Origin: an uncultured Bacteroidales bacterium
Lineage (GTDB): Bacteria > Bacteroidota > Bacteroidia > Bacteroidales > Paludibacteraceae
Direction: 5' to 3'
Assembly: GCA_944321155.1 (NCBI GenBank)
Contig: CALUKG010000004.1
Span: forward strand, 1 to 62,329
DNA length: 62,329 bases
Part shown: positions 25,258 to 33,929 of the stretch, in pieces
How the letters are laid out: the number at the start of each line of letters is the position of its first letter
Numbering within the stretch: position 1 is the stretch's first letter
Program-made: the position numbers and the translations under genes
Notes under the pieces: generated by a model
What the model was told of the DNA's origin: nothing
Seen by the model: the letters and a program-made list of their open reading frames with translations, nothing else
Database searches by the model: none

Positions 25258-26529
25258 TTATTCGAACAACACAAAATGAGTTCTTCCGGAATACAAATGT
25301 TCCGTTTCATACACTTCGTAGCTTCCTTCCTCTGCCACTACATCATCTGTAAGCATTTTGAAATCAGCATTATCAAATACGAAATTTCTTTTTTCAAAAA
25401 TATTCAGGCATATCTCTGACTTCATATCATAATTTTCCCATAGCTCCTCGTAAAAGAATATGCCGGTTATTTTCCCCTTCCTTATTTTGGGAACGCCATA
25501 TAAAATAATCTCACCAGATAGAATCCTCACTGCCAATTCATCAATGTCCATTAATCTCCATCTGTCATTCTTGTCGCATCCTATAAACTGCCGTGCTATT
25601 TGTGGATCGGGCACATAAGTGTTCCATAGTATTTTACTGTTTACATATACACTGATTGCTCCATTAACTATCGCAGCTATGGGTTCATACTTCTGATCTT
25701 CCAAAGATTTTTCCATTTGCATCTCCATAAATTTTTTACTGTAGGAAAACAATAATGATCCATGAAGCATGGTAAGTCCTTCAAAATATTCTTGAAGCAC
25801 CTCCTGCACTTTTGCATCATACTCTGTTGTTATGGATTCATCCATCAATATGTTCTTTCCTTTATCCGACAATTCAATGCCATGATTTTGCTCTGCGTAG
25901 TAAGACACCAAATCCAAATGTTCTTCAACGCTCATGTTCATTAACTCATCTATTGGATGCTCATTCAATAAAGCCATGATAACTTTATTGTGTAGTATTC
26001 CCATTTCAGAGGTCGTAATGCCATTATATGAAACACAGTTGTTTGTAATAGGAACGGTACAATCCACGGAATTTGGATAGGCAATATACACTTCTGGTTC
26101 TGTCGAGATTGGGCCAGTAATGGCACAAGTGGAAATTGCAGTGGAAACGGATGCAGAAGCGCCATATACGCCACCTCCTACACAAGCTCCAATTACAATT
26201 CCTTTTATAGGTTGCCCAAAATGTAACCCTATGCTAAACCCCATTTCTACCCCTTTGGCAGCACCGATTTTTGCGGATTGAAAATCAGCCCAAAACACTT
26301 CCTCCCAATTGATCTTTTTCTGGACTTCAAGACTGTCCATGGGTTTCTTTTTGCTGTCAAACTCAGGAAAAACAGTTTCGTAAACCGAAATCGAAGCGTC
26401 AGTTAACAACATAGGAGTTGCGTCTTTTGCAATTTTATTCTCTTGTATAGGAGATAAATCTTCATTAGTTGAACACGCAGAAGCAACTAAAGCGATAATA
26501 ATTGCAAGAAAATAATAGAATCTTTTCAT
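25258..26529 (-). CDS. Glycine-zipper lipoprotein of unknown function
   Basis: The start is the ATG at 26527-26529 (423 residues); the longer frame to 26583 would cover the promoter. The lipobox is LVASAC (Cys19). Residues about 86-136 are a Gly/Ala/Ser-rich hydrophobic stretch (KIGAAKGVEMGFSIGLHFG, then GIVIGACVGGGVYGASAS), a glycine zipper able to pack or insert into membrane. The rest is a mixed helical domain of about 270 residues ending in aromatic strands (GIFFYEELWENYDM). It leads a three-gene unit with two small 4-TM proteins. No homologue comes to mind. Confidence 0.75.
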   Translation of the reverse strand: MKRFYYFLAIIIALVASACSTNEDLSPIQENKIAKDATPMLLTDASISVYETVFPEFDSKKKPMDSLEVQKKINWEEVFWADFQSAKIGAAKGVEMGFSIGLHFGQPIKGIVIGACVGGGVYGASASVSTAISTCAITGPISTEPEVYIAYPNSVDCTVPITNNCVSYNGITTSEMGILHNKVIMALLNEHPIDELMNMSVEEHLDLVSYYAEQNHGIELSDKGKNILMDESITTEYDAKVQEVLQEYFEGLTMLHGSLLFSYSKKFMEMQMEKSLEDQKYEPIAAIVNGAISVYVNSKILWNTYVPDPQIARQFIGCDKNDRWRLMDIDELAVRILSGEIILYGVPKIRKGKITGIFFYEELWENYDMKSEICLNIFEKRNFVFDNADFKMLTDDVVAEEGSYEVYETEHLYSGRTHFVLFE

Positions 26530-26554
26530 AATAAAATAATTTAAGTGTTTTCTG

Positions 26555-26584
26555 CAAATATAGAAAAAATATATAATCTGCAAA
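26555..26584 (-). promoter_or_regulatory. Promoter of glycine-zipper lipoprotein operon
   Basis: TATATTTG (minus strand, 26555-26562) with TTTG (26581-26584) 18 bases upstream. It predicts a leader of about 22 bases before the ATG at 26529. Confidence 0.6.
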
Positions 26585-26871
26585 ATGTTTCGATTTTGCT
26601 TGATGCTGTATTATGGATTGTTGGATTTTAACGAATTAGCATGAAATGTATGCTTGAGTCGTTAGAATAATAGCAAAATGTAAGCTTTGAGTTGAAACTG
26701 GATGTATGAATAGATGTTGTAGACTGTCAAAAAGAAAGAATGAGAACTGAGCGGCAGACAAAAGAATATGTTGTATAACATGTATTCCAGCGGTTTTTCA
26801 GATGGAATTGATAACAGGATAACTAAAAGAAGTAAGCTGTCAATGATATGTTTTACTTCACAAAAAAATAG
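26585..26871. other. Divergent intergenic region, no gene seen
   Basis: About 290 bases of AT-rich sequence between two divergent promoters. A short frame beginning at 26768 is in phase with coaBC but is unlike CoaC proteins and is crossed by the promoter, so it is not translated as part of the enzyme. Nothing else is recognised. Confidence 0.4.
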
Positions 26872-26879
26872 TACCTTTG
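26872..26879 (+). promoter_or_regulatory. Promoter -7 box of coaBC operon
   Basis: TACCTTTG, 29 bases before the ATG at 26909. The -33 region is weak. It decides the coaBC start against the upstream in-frame ATG at 26768. Confidence 0.55.
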
Positions 26880-26908
26880 CTCAATCAAACTCTACCTTTA
26901 CGAAACTT

Positions 26909-28105
26909 ATGTTACAAGGAAAGAAAATCATATTGGGTATTTCGGGGGGAATTGCGGCTTACAAAACGCCGGAATTGGCCCGTTTGCTCATAAAAGCAGG
27001 AGCGGAGGTGAAAGTGGTGTGCACGGAGAGTGCACTCCAGTTTGTTACAGCTTTTACCCTTGAAACACTCACGCACCATAAAGTATATGTGGACATGTTC
27101 CAGGGTCCTGCAGAATACCATACAGAGCATATCGCCTTGGCCGATTGGGCGGATATGATGATAGTGGCACCAGCAACCGCCAATATCATAGCGAAAATGG
27201 CTCAAGGGATAGCAGATGACGCTTTGTCTACTACTTATTTGGCTTTTACAGGAAAAGTGCTGGTGGTGCCTGCCATGAATGTTCATATGTATGAGCATCC
27301 CGCAACGCAGCACAATATTCAAACATTGACAGAAAGAGCTGTGTGCGTCATGCAGCCCGAATCCGGCGAGTTGGCTTGTGGGGTGGTGGCCAAGGGACGG
27401 ATGCCGGAACTGCATGCTATTGTAAGGCAGGCAACGGAATTGTTTATGGAGCAATATCTGGCAGGAAAACATATTTTGGTAACTGCCGGACCTACCTATG
27501 AGAAAATTGACCCAGTCCGTTTCATCGGAAACTATTCTTCCGGAAAAATGGGGTGTGCCATTGCAGAGGTGTGCGCACAACATGGAGCGCAGGTAACACT
27601 GATTGCCGGACCTATGCGGCAGGCAACGATGCATCCGTCCATTACACGGATAGATGTGGAATCGGCACAACAAATGTTTGAGGCAGCCACAGAGGCCTAT
27701 CCGCATCATGATGCAGCTGTGCTTAGTGCGGCGGTAGCCGATTTTACACCCGAAACTACTGCTGACCAAAAGTTGAAACGGGGTAAGGATGACTGGATGC
27801 TTCGTTTGAAACCGACTTCCGACATTGCTGCCGCATTGGGAAGGATGAAAACGGACAAGCAAGTCTTGGTGGGATTTGCTTTGGAAACCAATGACGAGCA
27901 AGCCAATGCGCAATCAAAACTGGAACGGAAGAATTTTGATTTTATCGTGCTCAATTCCTTGCGCGACAAAGACGCTTGCTTCGGATATGATACGAACAAG
28001 ATTACCATTATCAATAAAAACGGCTCAATGAAAGAATTTCCGCTGAAGCCGAAATCAGAGGTGGCGGAAGACATTGTGGCGCATTTGTCAACCTGTTTAC
28101 ACTAA
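26909..28105 (+). CDS. coaBC: Bifunctional phosphopantothenoylcysteine decarboxylase / phosphopantothenate-cysteine ligase
   Basis: A 398-residue bifunctional enzyme of coenzyme A synthesis. The N-terminal CoaC flavoprotein half shows ILGISGGIAAYK, the His in HIALADWAD, VPAMNVHMY and the substrate-clamp cysteine in SGELACG. The C-terminal CoaB half starts at VTAGPTYEKIDPVRF with NYSSGKMG and the Lys motif QKLKRGKDDW. It converts 4'-phosphopantothenate and cysteine to 4'-phosphopantetheine. The start at 26909 fits the family length of about 400. A DUF4835 gene follows after 6 bases and recN 2 bases later. Confidence 0.96.
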   Translation: MLQGKKIILGISGGIAAYKTPELARLLIKAGAEVKVVCTESALQFVTAFTLETLTHHKVYVDMFQGPAEYHTEHIALADWADMMIVAPATANIIAKMAQGIADDALSTTYLAFTGKVLVVPAMNVHMYEHPATQHNIQTLTERAVCVMQPESGELACGVVAKGRMPELHAIVRQATELFMEQYLAGKHILVTAGPTYEKIDPVRFIGNYSSGKMGCAIAEVCAQHGAQVTLIAGPMRQATMHPSITRIDVESAQQMFEAATEAYPHHDAAVLSAAVADFTPETTADQKLKRGKDDWMLRLKPTSDIAAALGRMKTDKQVLVGFALETNDEQANAQSKLERKNFDFIVLNSLRDKDACFGYDTNKITIINKNGSMKEFPLKPKSEVAEDIVAHLSTCLH

Positions 28106-28111
28106 GGGACT

Positions 28112-29017
28112 ATGAAAAGAATATGCCTATTATTGCTCGTGTTGGGCACCATGGGATGGATGAAAGCGCAGGAATTGAACTGCAATATCCAAATCAATGC
28201 TGACCAGATACAAGGAACGAACACCTCGGTGTTCAATACGCTGCAACAATCAATAAATGATTTTGTCAACAACCGTCGGTGGACAGATATGACTTTTGCC
28301 AATCAAGAGAAGATTGATTGCAATATGACCATTATTCTGTCATCCTATAGCGATAATATCATGGTGGGTACCTTGCAGGTCCAATCCCGTCGTCCGGTTT
28401 ATAACACGTCTTATTCATCGCCGATACTCAATTTCCGAGATGAGAATTTCACGTTTTCCTACACGGAATTTGAGCAGCTGGAATATCAGGACAATGTGTT
28501 TACCACCAATCTGACCGCCATGTTGGCCTATTACATTTATCTGATTATCGGCTACGACATGGATACCTATTCACGTTTGGGTGGAACGCCTTATTTCCAG
28601 AAAGCGGAGGATATAGCTTTGGCTGCCCAGAGTGCTTCGCTTGACGAATCGGAAGCGGCAGGATGGAAATCTTTCAGCGATACGAAAAACCGCTATGCAT
28701 TGATTAACAATCTGATGGATGAGGCGTTTAAGTCTTATCGCTCTTTTTTGTATGACTATCACCGCTTGGCGCTTGATGAAATGGTGGCAAATGTGGCGAA
28801 TGCAAGAGCAAAAATAGCGGAAGGGCTTCCTGTTATCCGTGAAGCAAACCGCGCACGTCCTTCAGCAATTGCGATTGTGGCTTTTTTGGATGCTAAAGGG
28901 GATGAATTGGTGAACATCTTTTCCAAAGGTTCGGAAGCGGAAAAAAACACAGTGCATGAGATTTTGATGGATGTTGACCCTACCCGCAATACACTGTATG
29001 ATCAATTGCTTGAATAA
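28112..29017 (+). CDS. DUF4835 family exported protein (PorD-like)
   Basis: A 301-residue exported protein with a signal peptide at 1-19 (WMKAQ). It matches DUF4835, a Bacteroidetes family, in its typical opening ELNCNIQINADQIQGTN and in NNRRWTDMTF, FTFSYTEFEQLEYQDN and the ending DVDPTRNTLYDQLLE. From memory this family includes PorD, a component of the T9SS in Porphyromonas, which fits the presence of two proteins with a T9SS tail in the window. The family is also found in species without an obvious T9SS, so that role is unproven. It sits between coaBC and recN, an order I recall as conserved in this phylum. Confidence 0.87.
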   Translation: MKRICLLLLVLGTMGWMKAQELNCNIQINADQIQGTNTSVFNTLQQSINDFVNNRRWTDMTFANQEKIDCNMTIILSSYSDNIMVGTLQVQSRRPVYNTSYSSPILNFRDENFTFSYTEFEQLEYQDNVFTTNLTAMLAYYIYLIIGYDMDTYSRLGGTPYFQKAEDIALAAQSASLDESEAAGWKSFSDTKNRYALINNLMDEAFKSYRSFLYDYHRLALDEMVANVANARAKIAEGLPVIREANRARPSAIAIVAFLDAKGDELVNIFSKGSEAEKNTVHEILMDVDPTRNTLYDQLLE

Positions 29018-29019
29018 TC

Positions 29020-30684
29020 ATGTTACGACATTTATCCATTCATAATTATGTGCTCATCTCTTCATTAGAGATGGATTTCCATGCGGGTTTCTCGTCCATT
29101 ACGGGTGAAACGGGTTCGGGAAAATCAATCATATTGGGGGCTTTGGGACTTATCATGGGGCAGAGAGCAGATAGCAAAGCTATTTCAGAAGGGGCACAGA
29201 AATGCGTCATTGAAGCGGATTTTGACATCTCCCTCTATCCGTTGCACGATTTGTTTCAGGAGAATGATTGGGATTACGACCCGCAGCATTGCATAGTGAG
29301 ACGTGAGTTGTCGACCAATGGCAAATCGCGTTGCTTTGTAAACGACACTCCCGTAACCCTTGCGCAACTCAAGCAACTCACGGCCCAATTGATTGATATT
29401 CATTCGCAACATGAAAATTTGCTTTTGGGAGCCAATCATTTCCAATTGGATGTCCTGGATACACTTGCGCAGAATAAGGCAGAGAAAGAGGCGTACAAAT
29501 CGGCATATGATGCTTTCCGCAAAGCGCAAAGTCACTATAATACTTTGCGTGAAATTATAGAGAAGCAGAAAACGGATGCTGATTATATACGTTTTCAATT
29601 CAATCAGTTGCACGAGGCGCATTTGCAGGCTGATGAGGAAAATGAATTGGAAAACCAACTGAACATCATGGAGCATACGGAGGAAATCAAAACCTCCTTG
29701 GCACAGATTGTGGATTTGTTTGAAAATGACGAGCAGGGCATTCTTTCACGTATGAAATTTTCGGCCAATCTGCTCAACAGAACAGTGACGCATTATGCAG
29801 AACTGCAGAATGATGCGGAACGCTTGGAGAGCGCCTATATAGAGCTGAAAGACCTGGCTGACGGTTTGGCTGACCGCTTTGAGAGGATGGACTTTGACCC
29901 ACAGCAATTACAGTATCTGCAAGACAGATACAATTTGCTGAATACCTTGATGCAGAAACATAACGTGCGTTCTACTCGTGAATTGATAGCCTTGTATGAA
30001 CAGTATGACAGGCAGTTGCAGAACATTGACAATGCTGATGAGGCAATAGAGGAAGCACGCAAGCAAATGGAACAAGCACGGCAGGTGATGCTGCAAGCAG
30101 CACGGGCCTTGTCGGAAACACGTCAAAAAGCGGTCCAACCTATAGAATTGCGTCTGGTGGAACAATTGAGGGCATTAGGCATTCAACATCCGCAGTTTCA
30201 AGTGCAATTGTCACCGCTGGAGCATCCGCAGGAGAGTGGTATGGATGAGGTTACTTTCCTTTTTGCCGCCAATAAGAACCAAACCTTGCGTAATGTGGCA
30301 GAGGTGGCTTCTGGGGGCGAAATTGCCCGGCTGATGCTGTGCTTTAAGGCTCTTCTGGCGGAAAAACAGGCTCTCCCTACCATCATCTTTGATGAGATTG
30401 ATACGGGGGTGTCCGGTGAGGTAGCCAATAATATTGCACACATCATGCAGCAGATGGGAACGCACATGCAGGTATTGGCTATAACGCATTTGCCACAGAT
30501 TGCAGCAAAAGGAAATACGCATTATAAAGTGTATAAAAAGGATACCGAAGAGCGTACGGAAACATTTATCAAGCAATTGACGCCAGATGAGCGCATTCGT
30601 GAGATTGCTCAGATGCTCAGTGGTGCAAGCATTACGGAGGCCGCTCTCGAAAATGCCCGTATGCTGTTGGACGCTAAGGAATAA
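29020..30684 (+). CDS. recN: DNA repair protein RecN
   Basis: A 554-residue SMC-like ATPase for double-strand break repair. The Walker A motif is GETGSGKSIIL near residues 28-38. A long coiled-coil middle (about 150-370) is interrupted by the joint region, and the C terminus holds the ABC signature VASGGEIARLMLC, Walker B TIIFDEIDTGVSG and the H-loop AITHLPQIAA. The length and order of motifs are those of the family. It is the last gene of the coaBC operon and is followed by a strong bidirectional terminator. Confidence 0.96.
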   Translation: MLRHLSIHNYVLISSLEMDFHAGFSSITGETGSGKSIILGALGLIMGQRADSKAISEGAQKCVIEADFDISLYPLHDLFQENDWDYDPQHCIVRRELSTNGKSRCFVNDTPVTLAQLKQLTAQLIDIHSQHENLLLGANHFQLDVLDTLAQNKAEKEAYKSAYDAFRKAQSHYNTLREIIEKQKTDADYIRFQFNQLHEAHLQADEENELENQLNIMEHTEEIKTSLAQIVDLFENDEQGILSRMKFSANLLNRTVTHYAELQNDAERLESAYIELKDLADGLADRFERMDFDPQQLQYLQDRYNLLNTLMQKHNVRSTRELIALYEQYDRQLQNIDNADEAIEEARKQMEQARQVMLQAARALSETRQKAVQPIELRLVEQLRALGIQHPQFQVQLSPLEHPQESGMDEVTFLFAANKNQTLRNVAEVASGGEIARLMLCFKALLAEKQALPTIIFDEIDTGVSGEVANNIAHIMQQMGTHMQVLAITHLPQIAAKGNTHYKVYKKDTEERTETFIKQLTPDERIREIAQMLSGASITEAALENARMLLDAKE

Positions 30685-30707
30685 AGATTTTGGATAAATA
30701 TGGGCTA

Positions 30708-30756
30708 ATAGCAACGCCCCTCAAAAGTTTCCTGTACTTTTGAGGGGCGTTGCTAT
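30708..30756. terminator. Strong bidirectional terminator between recN and glmS
   Basis: A 21-bp perfect stem (30708-30728 with 30736-30756) with a seven-base loop, GC-rich in the middle and AT-rich at the base. It lies between the convergent recN and glmS stops and can end both transcripts. Confidence 0.9.
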
Positions 30757-30771
30757 ATGAAATCTGATGGA

Positions 30772-32616
30772 TTACTCCACGGTTACTGATTTGGCAAGAT
30801 TACGGGGCTGGTCCACATCACAACCTTTTACCACGGCAATATGGTAAGCCAGTAATTGCAATGGGATTACAGCAAGTAATGGTACCAGGCATTCTTCTGT
30901 TTCGGGTATTTCTATGACATAGTCAGACAGTTTTCTGACAATCTCGTCACCTTTGGTGACAATGGAAATAATGCGCCCATGGCGTGCCTTGATTTCTTGT
31001 ATATTGCTTACGACCTTTTCATAGGTACCGCATTGTGGGGCAATCACAACAACCGGCATCTCGTGGCTGATTAAAGCGATGGGGCCATGTTTCATTTCGG
31101 CAGCCGGATAACCTTCTGCATGGATATAGGAGATTTCTTTCAGTTTCAAGGCTCCTTCCAGTGCAACGGGGAAATTATAGCCGCGGCCCAAATAGATGAA
31201 ATTCTGTGCATAGGTAAATGTCTTGGCAAATTCTGCTATGCTGTCATTTTGTTTGAGCAGTTCGGATATTTTTTGTGGCACACGTCCCAATTCTCCTACA
31301 ATCCTTAGATAATCTTCTTCGTTCAATGTACCTTTTTCTTTGCCAATCATCAGGGCAAGCATAATCAGTACGGTTACTTGGGCCGTAAAAGCCTTGGTAG
31401 AGGCAACGCCAATTTCCGGACCGACATGGGTATAGCAACCGGAATGGGCGGCACGTGGAATGGATGCACCGACAACATTGCAGATACCAAAGATGAAAGC
31501 TCCTTGTGATTTGGCTAATTCTATGGCCGCCAACGTATCTGCTGTTTCACCCGATTGGGAAATGGCAATTACTATGTCGTCTTCGGTGATGACTGGTTTG
31601 CGGTAACGGAATTCAGATGAATATTCCACCTCAACCGGTATGCGTGCAAATTCTTCAATGGCATACATGCCTATTTGTCCGGCATGCCATGAAGTACCGC
31701 AGGCGGTAATGATAATGCGTTTTGCCCGGAGAAACTTTTCCTTGTTGTCAATAAATCCAGCCAATGTCACATTGTTGTTATCTACATTGACACGTCCCTT
31801 CATACTGGTTGCCAGGGTAGTTGGCTGTTCAAATATTTCCTTGAGCATAAAATGAGGATAACCTCCCTTTTCCAGTTGGCTCAAAGTCATTTCCAATTTT
31901 TTGATGACCGGTGTTTTCTCAACATTGCTGATGGTTTTGATACGCAATTCCTTGTTGCGTTGCAAGCAAACGATTTCTTCTTCGCCTACATATACCACCT
32001 TGTCTGTATATTCAACAATAGGGGTAGCGTCAGAGGCCAGAAAATATTCGCCTTCACCTATACCGATTACCAGAGGACTACCTTTGCGGGCAGCTATAAT
32101 CGTGTCGGGTTGGGTTCTGTCCAGAACGGCAATGGCGTATGCTCCGATAACTTGGTTTAATGCCAATTGTACAGATGTCTGCAAATCAGTGCCATTGCTG
32201 GTTTTGATATAGTCAATCAGTTGAACCAGAACTTCGGTGTCTGTTTCGCTCTTGAAGGTATATCCAGCCTCCAGCAATGATTGTTTGATGATGGCATAGT
32301 TTTCAATGATACCATTATGGATTATAGCCAAATCTCCTGATTGGGAGTAGTGTGGGTGGGCGTTGACCTCGCTGGGCTCACCATGGGTTGCCCAACGTGT
32401 ATGGGCAATACCTATGTGACCGCTTACGTCTTTTGATTCTACGGCACGTTCCAAATCAGCCACTTTCCCTTTGGCCTTATATACGTTCAATTCGTTTTTT
32501 TCGTTGATTAAAGCTACGCCGGCACTGTCATATCCTCTATATTCCAAACGGTGTAATCCTTTGATTAGAATGGGGTAAGCATCTCTATACCCGATATATC
32601 CGACAATTCCACACAT
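30772..32616 (-). CDS. glmS: Glutamine-fructose-6-phosphate aminotransferase (isomerizing)
   Basis: A 614-residue cytosolic enzyme making glucosamine-6-phosphate for peptidoglycan and lipid A. The Ntn glutaminase domain begins MCGIVGYIGYRDAYP with the catalytic Cys2, and includes HTRWATHGEPS and HNGIIENY. Two SIS domains follow (about 290-430 and 460-600), with ISQSGETADT and EGALKLKEISYIHAEGY, and the invariant C terminus LAKSVTVE. It is monocistronic, with a good promoter about 45 bases upstream and no sign of a glmS ribozyme. Confidence 0.97.
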   Translation of the reverse strand: MCGIVGYIGYRDAYPILIKGLHRLEYRGYDSAGVALINEKNELNVYKAKGKVADLERAVESKDVSGHIGIAHTRWATHGEPSEVNAHPHYSQSGDLAIIHNGIIENYAIIKQSLLEAGYTFKSETDTEVLVQLIDYIKTSNGTDLQTSVQLALNQVIGAYAIAVLDRTQPDTIIAARKGSPLVIGIGEGEYFLASDATPIVEYTDKVVYVGEEEIVCLQRNKELRIKTISNVEKTPVIKKLEMTLSQLEKGGYPHFMLKEIFEQPTTLATSMKGRVNVDNNNVTLAGFIDNKEKFLRAKRIIITACGTSWHAGQIGMYAIEEFARIPVEVEYSSEFRYRKPVITEDDIVIAISQSGETADTLAAIELAKSQGAFIFGICNVVGASIPRAAHSGCYTHVGPEIGVASTKAFTAQVTVLIMLALMIGKEKGTLNEEDYLRIVGELGRVPQKISELLKQNDSIAEFAKTFTYAQNFIYLGRGYNFPVALEGALKLKEISYIHAEGYPAAEMKHGPIALISHEMPVVVIAPQCGTYEKVVSNIQEIKARHGRIISIVTKGDEIVRKLSDYVIEIPETEECLVPLLAVIPLQLLAYHIAVVKGCDVDQPRNLAKSVTVE

Positions 32617-32657
32617 AAATCTTTCTGTTTAGTTAGTTTATGTTATAATTAAGAGTG

Positions 32658-32689
32658 CAAAGATAGCAAAAGGCGAGCGCAGAAGCAAA
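32658..32689 (-). promoter_or_regulatory. Promoter of glmS
   Basis: TATCTTTG (minus strand, 32658-32665) with TTTG (32686-32689) 20 bases upstream. A CAAAACGCAGTTTTG palindrome (32692-32706) sits directly behind the -33 element, the same arrangement as at queH. Confidence 0.75.
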
Positions 32690-32691
32690 TG

Positions 32692-32706
32692 CAAAACGCA
32701 GTTTTG
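32692..32706. repeat. Intergenic palindrome CAAAACGCAGTTTTG (fourth copy)
   Basis: An identical 15-mer to those at 15707, 15866 and 15947. It is preceded by GCAAAT, as in the related cluster, and lies three bases upstream of the glmS -33 element. Confidence 0.75.
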
Positions 32707-32919
32707 TAATTGGATTCTGCTGAGCCGTCTATATTTTATTCAAAGATACATAAAGCTGGTCGTAGTAACAAACGCAAAATGGTATTTTATATTTGTTTTT
32801 ACCGAATACTATTGTCTTGTTCGCCGATATGTTTTGGAAGATTATTACTAAATACTTTGTTGTAGCTACATTATAATCTTTAATAGTGTGCAAAGGATGG
32901 CTACTTCATGACTTTTGCT
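32707..32919. other. Intergenic region, no gene seen
   Basis: AT-rich sequence between the glmS promoter region and the promoter of the ABC gene. There is no credible frame and no structured RNA that I recognise. Confidence 0.4.
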
Positions 32920-32927
32920 TACTTTTG
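32920..32927 (+). promoter_or_regulatory. Promoter -7 box before ABC ATPase gene
   Basis: TACTTTTG, 27 bases before the ATG at 32955. No clear -33 element at the expected spacing. Confidence 0.5.
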
Positions 32928-32954
32928 TTCGGTTAATTCTTTTTCGGGCACCTT

Positions 32955-33929
32955 ATGCTTGTTACTACAGAAAATCTTTCTATTGGATACAGAAATTATA
33001 TTGTTCAGTCTAATTTGAATCTGGTTGTCGAAAATGGTGACTTGATTTGCATGTTGGGTACAAACGGATGTGGAAAATCCACTTTATTGAGGACCTTGGC
33101 TGGTCTTCAGCCCTCTTTGGCTGGTAAGGTCCTTTTGCAGGGGCAGTCTTTAGACGACTTGTCTTCGCAGCAGAAGGCTAAGTTGTTCGCATTGGTGCTG
33201 ACTGATCCGGTAGAAGCGAAAAACATGACTGTCTATGATGTCATTGCATTGGGACGTTATCCGTATAGTAGCTGGCTGGGCAATCTTTCCGACGAAGACA
33301 AGCAGTATATTCAATTGGCTTTGCAGCAAGTCAAGTTGCAGCATAAGGCTTTCAGTCGTATTTCCGAACTGTCAGATGGGGAGCGCCAGCGTATTATGAT
33401 TGCCCGTGCTTTGGCACAAGATACTCCGCTCATTTTACTTGATGAGCCTACAGCTCACTTGGATTTGCCCAATAGGGTCGATACCATGTTGCTTTTGCGA
33501 CGTCTGGCTCATGAAACAGGCAAGGCAGTGGTGCTTTCTACCCATGAGTTGGATTTGGCATTGCAGACCGCAGATAGGTTATGGCTTATGTCTCCGCAAA
33601 AAGGTATGTATTGTGGTTTGCCGGAAGACTTGGTGCTTTCAGGTGCATTTCAGGAGGTTTTTGCTTCGCAATCCTTTTTCTTTAACCCGGCTAATGGCAA
33701 TTTTTCTGTTAGCTACGATACTTATAAGCCGGTACATGTATATGGTGATAAGATGAGGGTCTATTGGACGGTGCGCGCATTGGCTCGGTTTGGCTATTGT
33801 GGCGAAGAAAAAGCCGACACCTCCGTGGAAGTATCGGCTGATAAATGGGTTCTCAATCAATCAAAAGTTTGTTCTTCCATTGAAGAACTGAGCCATGAAC
33901 TCTCTCTCCTAGAATTTAAAACCAAATGA
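32955..33929 (+). CDS. ABC transporter ATP-binding protein, FecE/BtuD-like, orphan
   Basis: A 324-residue ABC ATPase of the iron-siderophore/heme/cobalamin import type. Walker A is GTNGCGKSTLLRTL at about 35-48, the signature LSDGERQRIMIARAL, Walker B LILLDEPTAHLD and the switch His in LSTHELDLAL. About 70 residues after the core (from about 255) form an extension with YKPVHVYGDKMRVYW, common in Bacteroidetes members but unassigned. No permease or binding protein lies nearby. Its last 21 bases overlap the convergent outer-membrane protein gene. Confidence 0.9.
   Translation: MLVTTENLSIGYRNYIVQSNLNLVVENGDLICMLGTNGCGKSTLLRTLAGLQPSLAGKVLLQGQSLDDLSSQQKAKLFALVLTDPVEAKNMTVYDVIALGRYPYSSWLGNLSDEDKQYIQLALQQVKLQHKAFSRISELSDGERQRIMIARALAQDTPLILLDEPTAHLDLPNRVDTMLLLRRLAHETGKAVVLSTHELDLALQTADRLWLMSPQKGMYCGLPEDLVLSGAFQEVFASQSFFFNPANGNFSVSYDTYKPVHVYGDKMRVYWTVRALARFGYCGEEKADTSVEVSADKWVLNQSKVCSSIEELSHELSLLEFKTK

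Noticed and set aside
26912..27913. Long open frame (333 codons) antisense to coaBC
   Set aside because: It lies wholly within coaBC, has a low-complexity His/Cys/Ser-rich translation without domains, and lacks its own promoter.
32617..32954. glmS ribozyme or GlcN6P-responsive leader
   Set aside because: The glmS leader is only about 40 bases and shows no ribozyme core.
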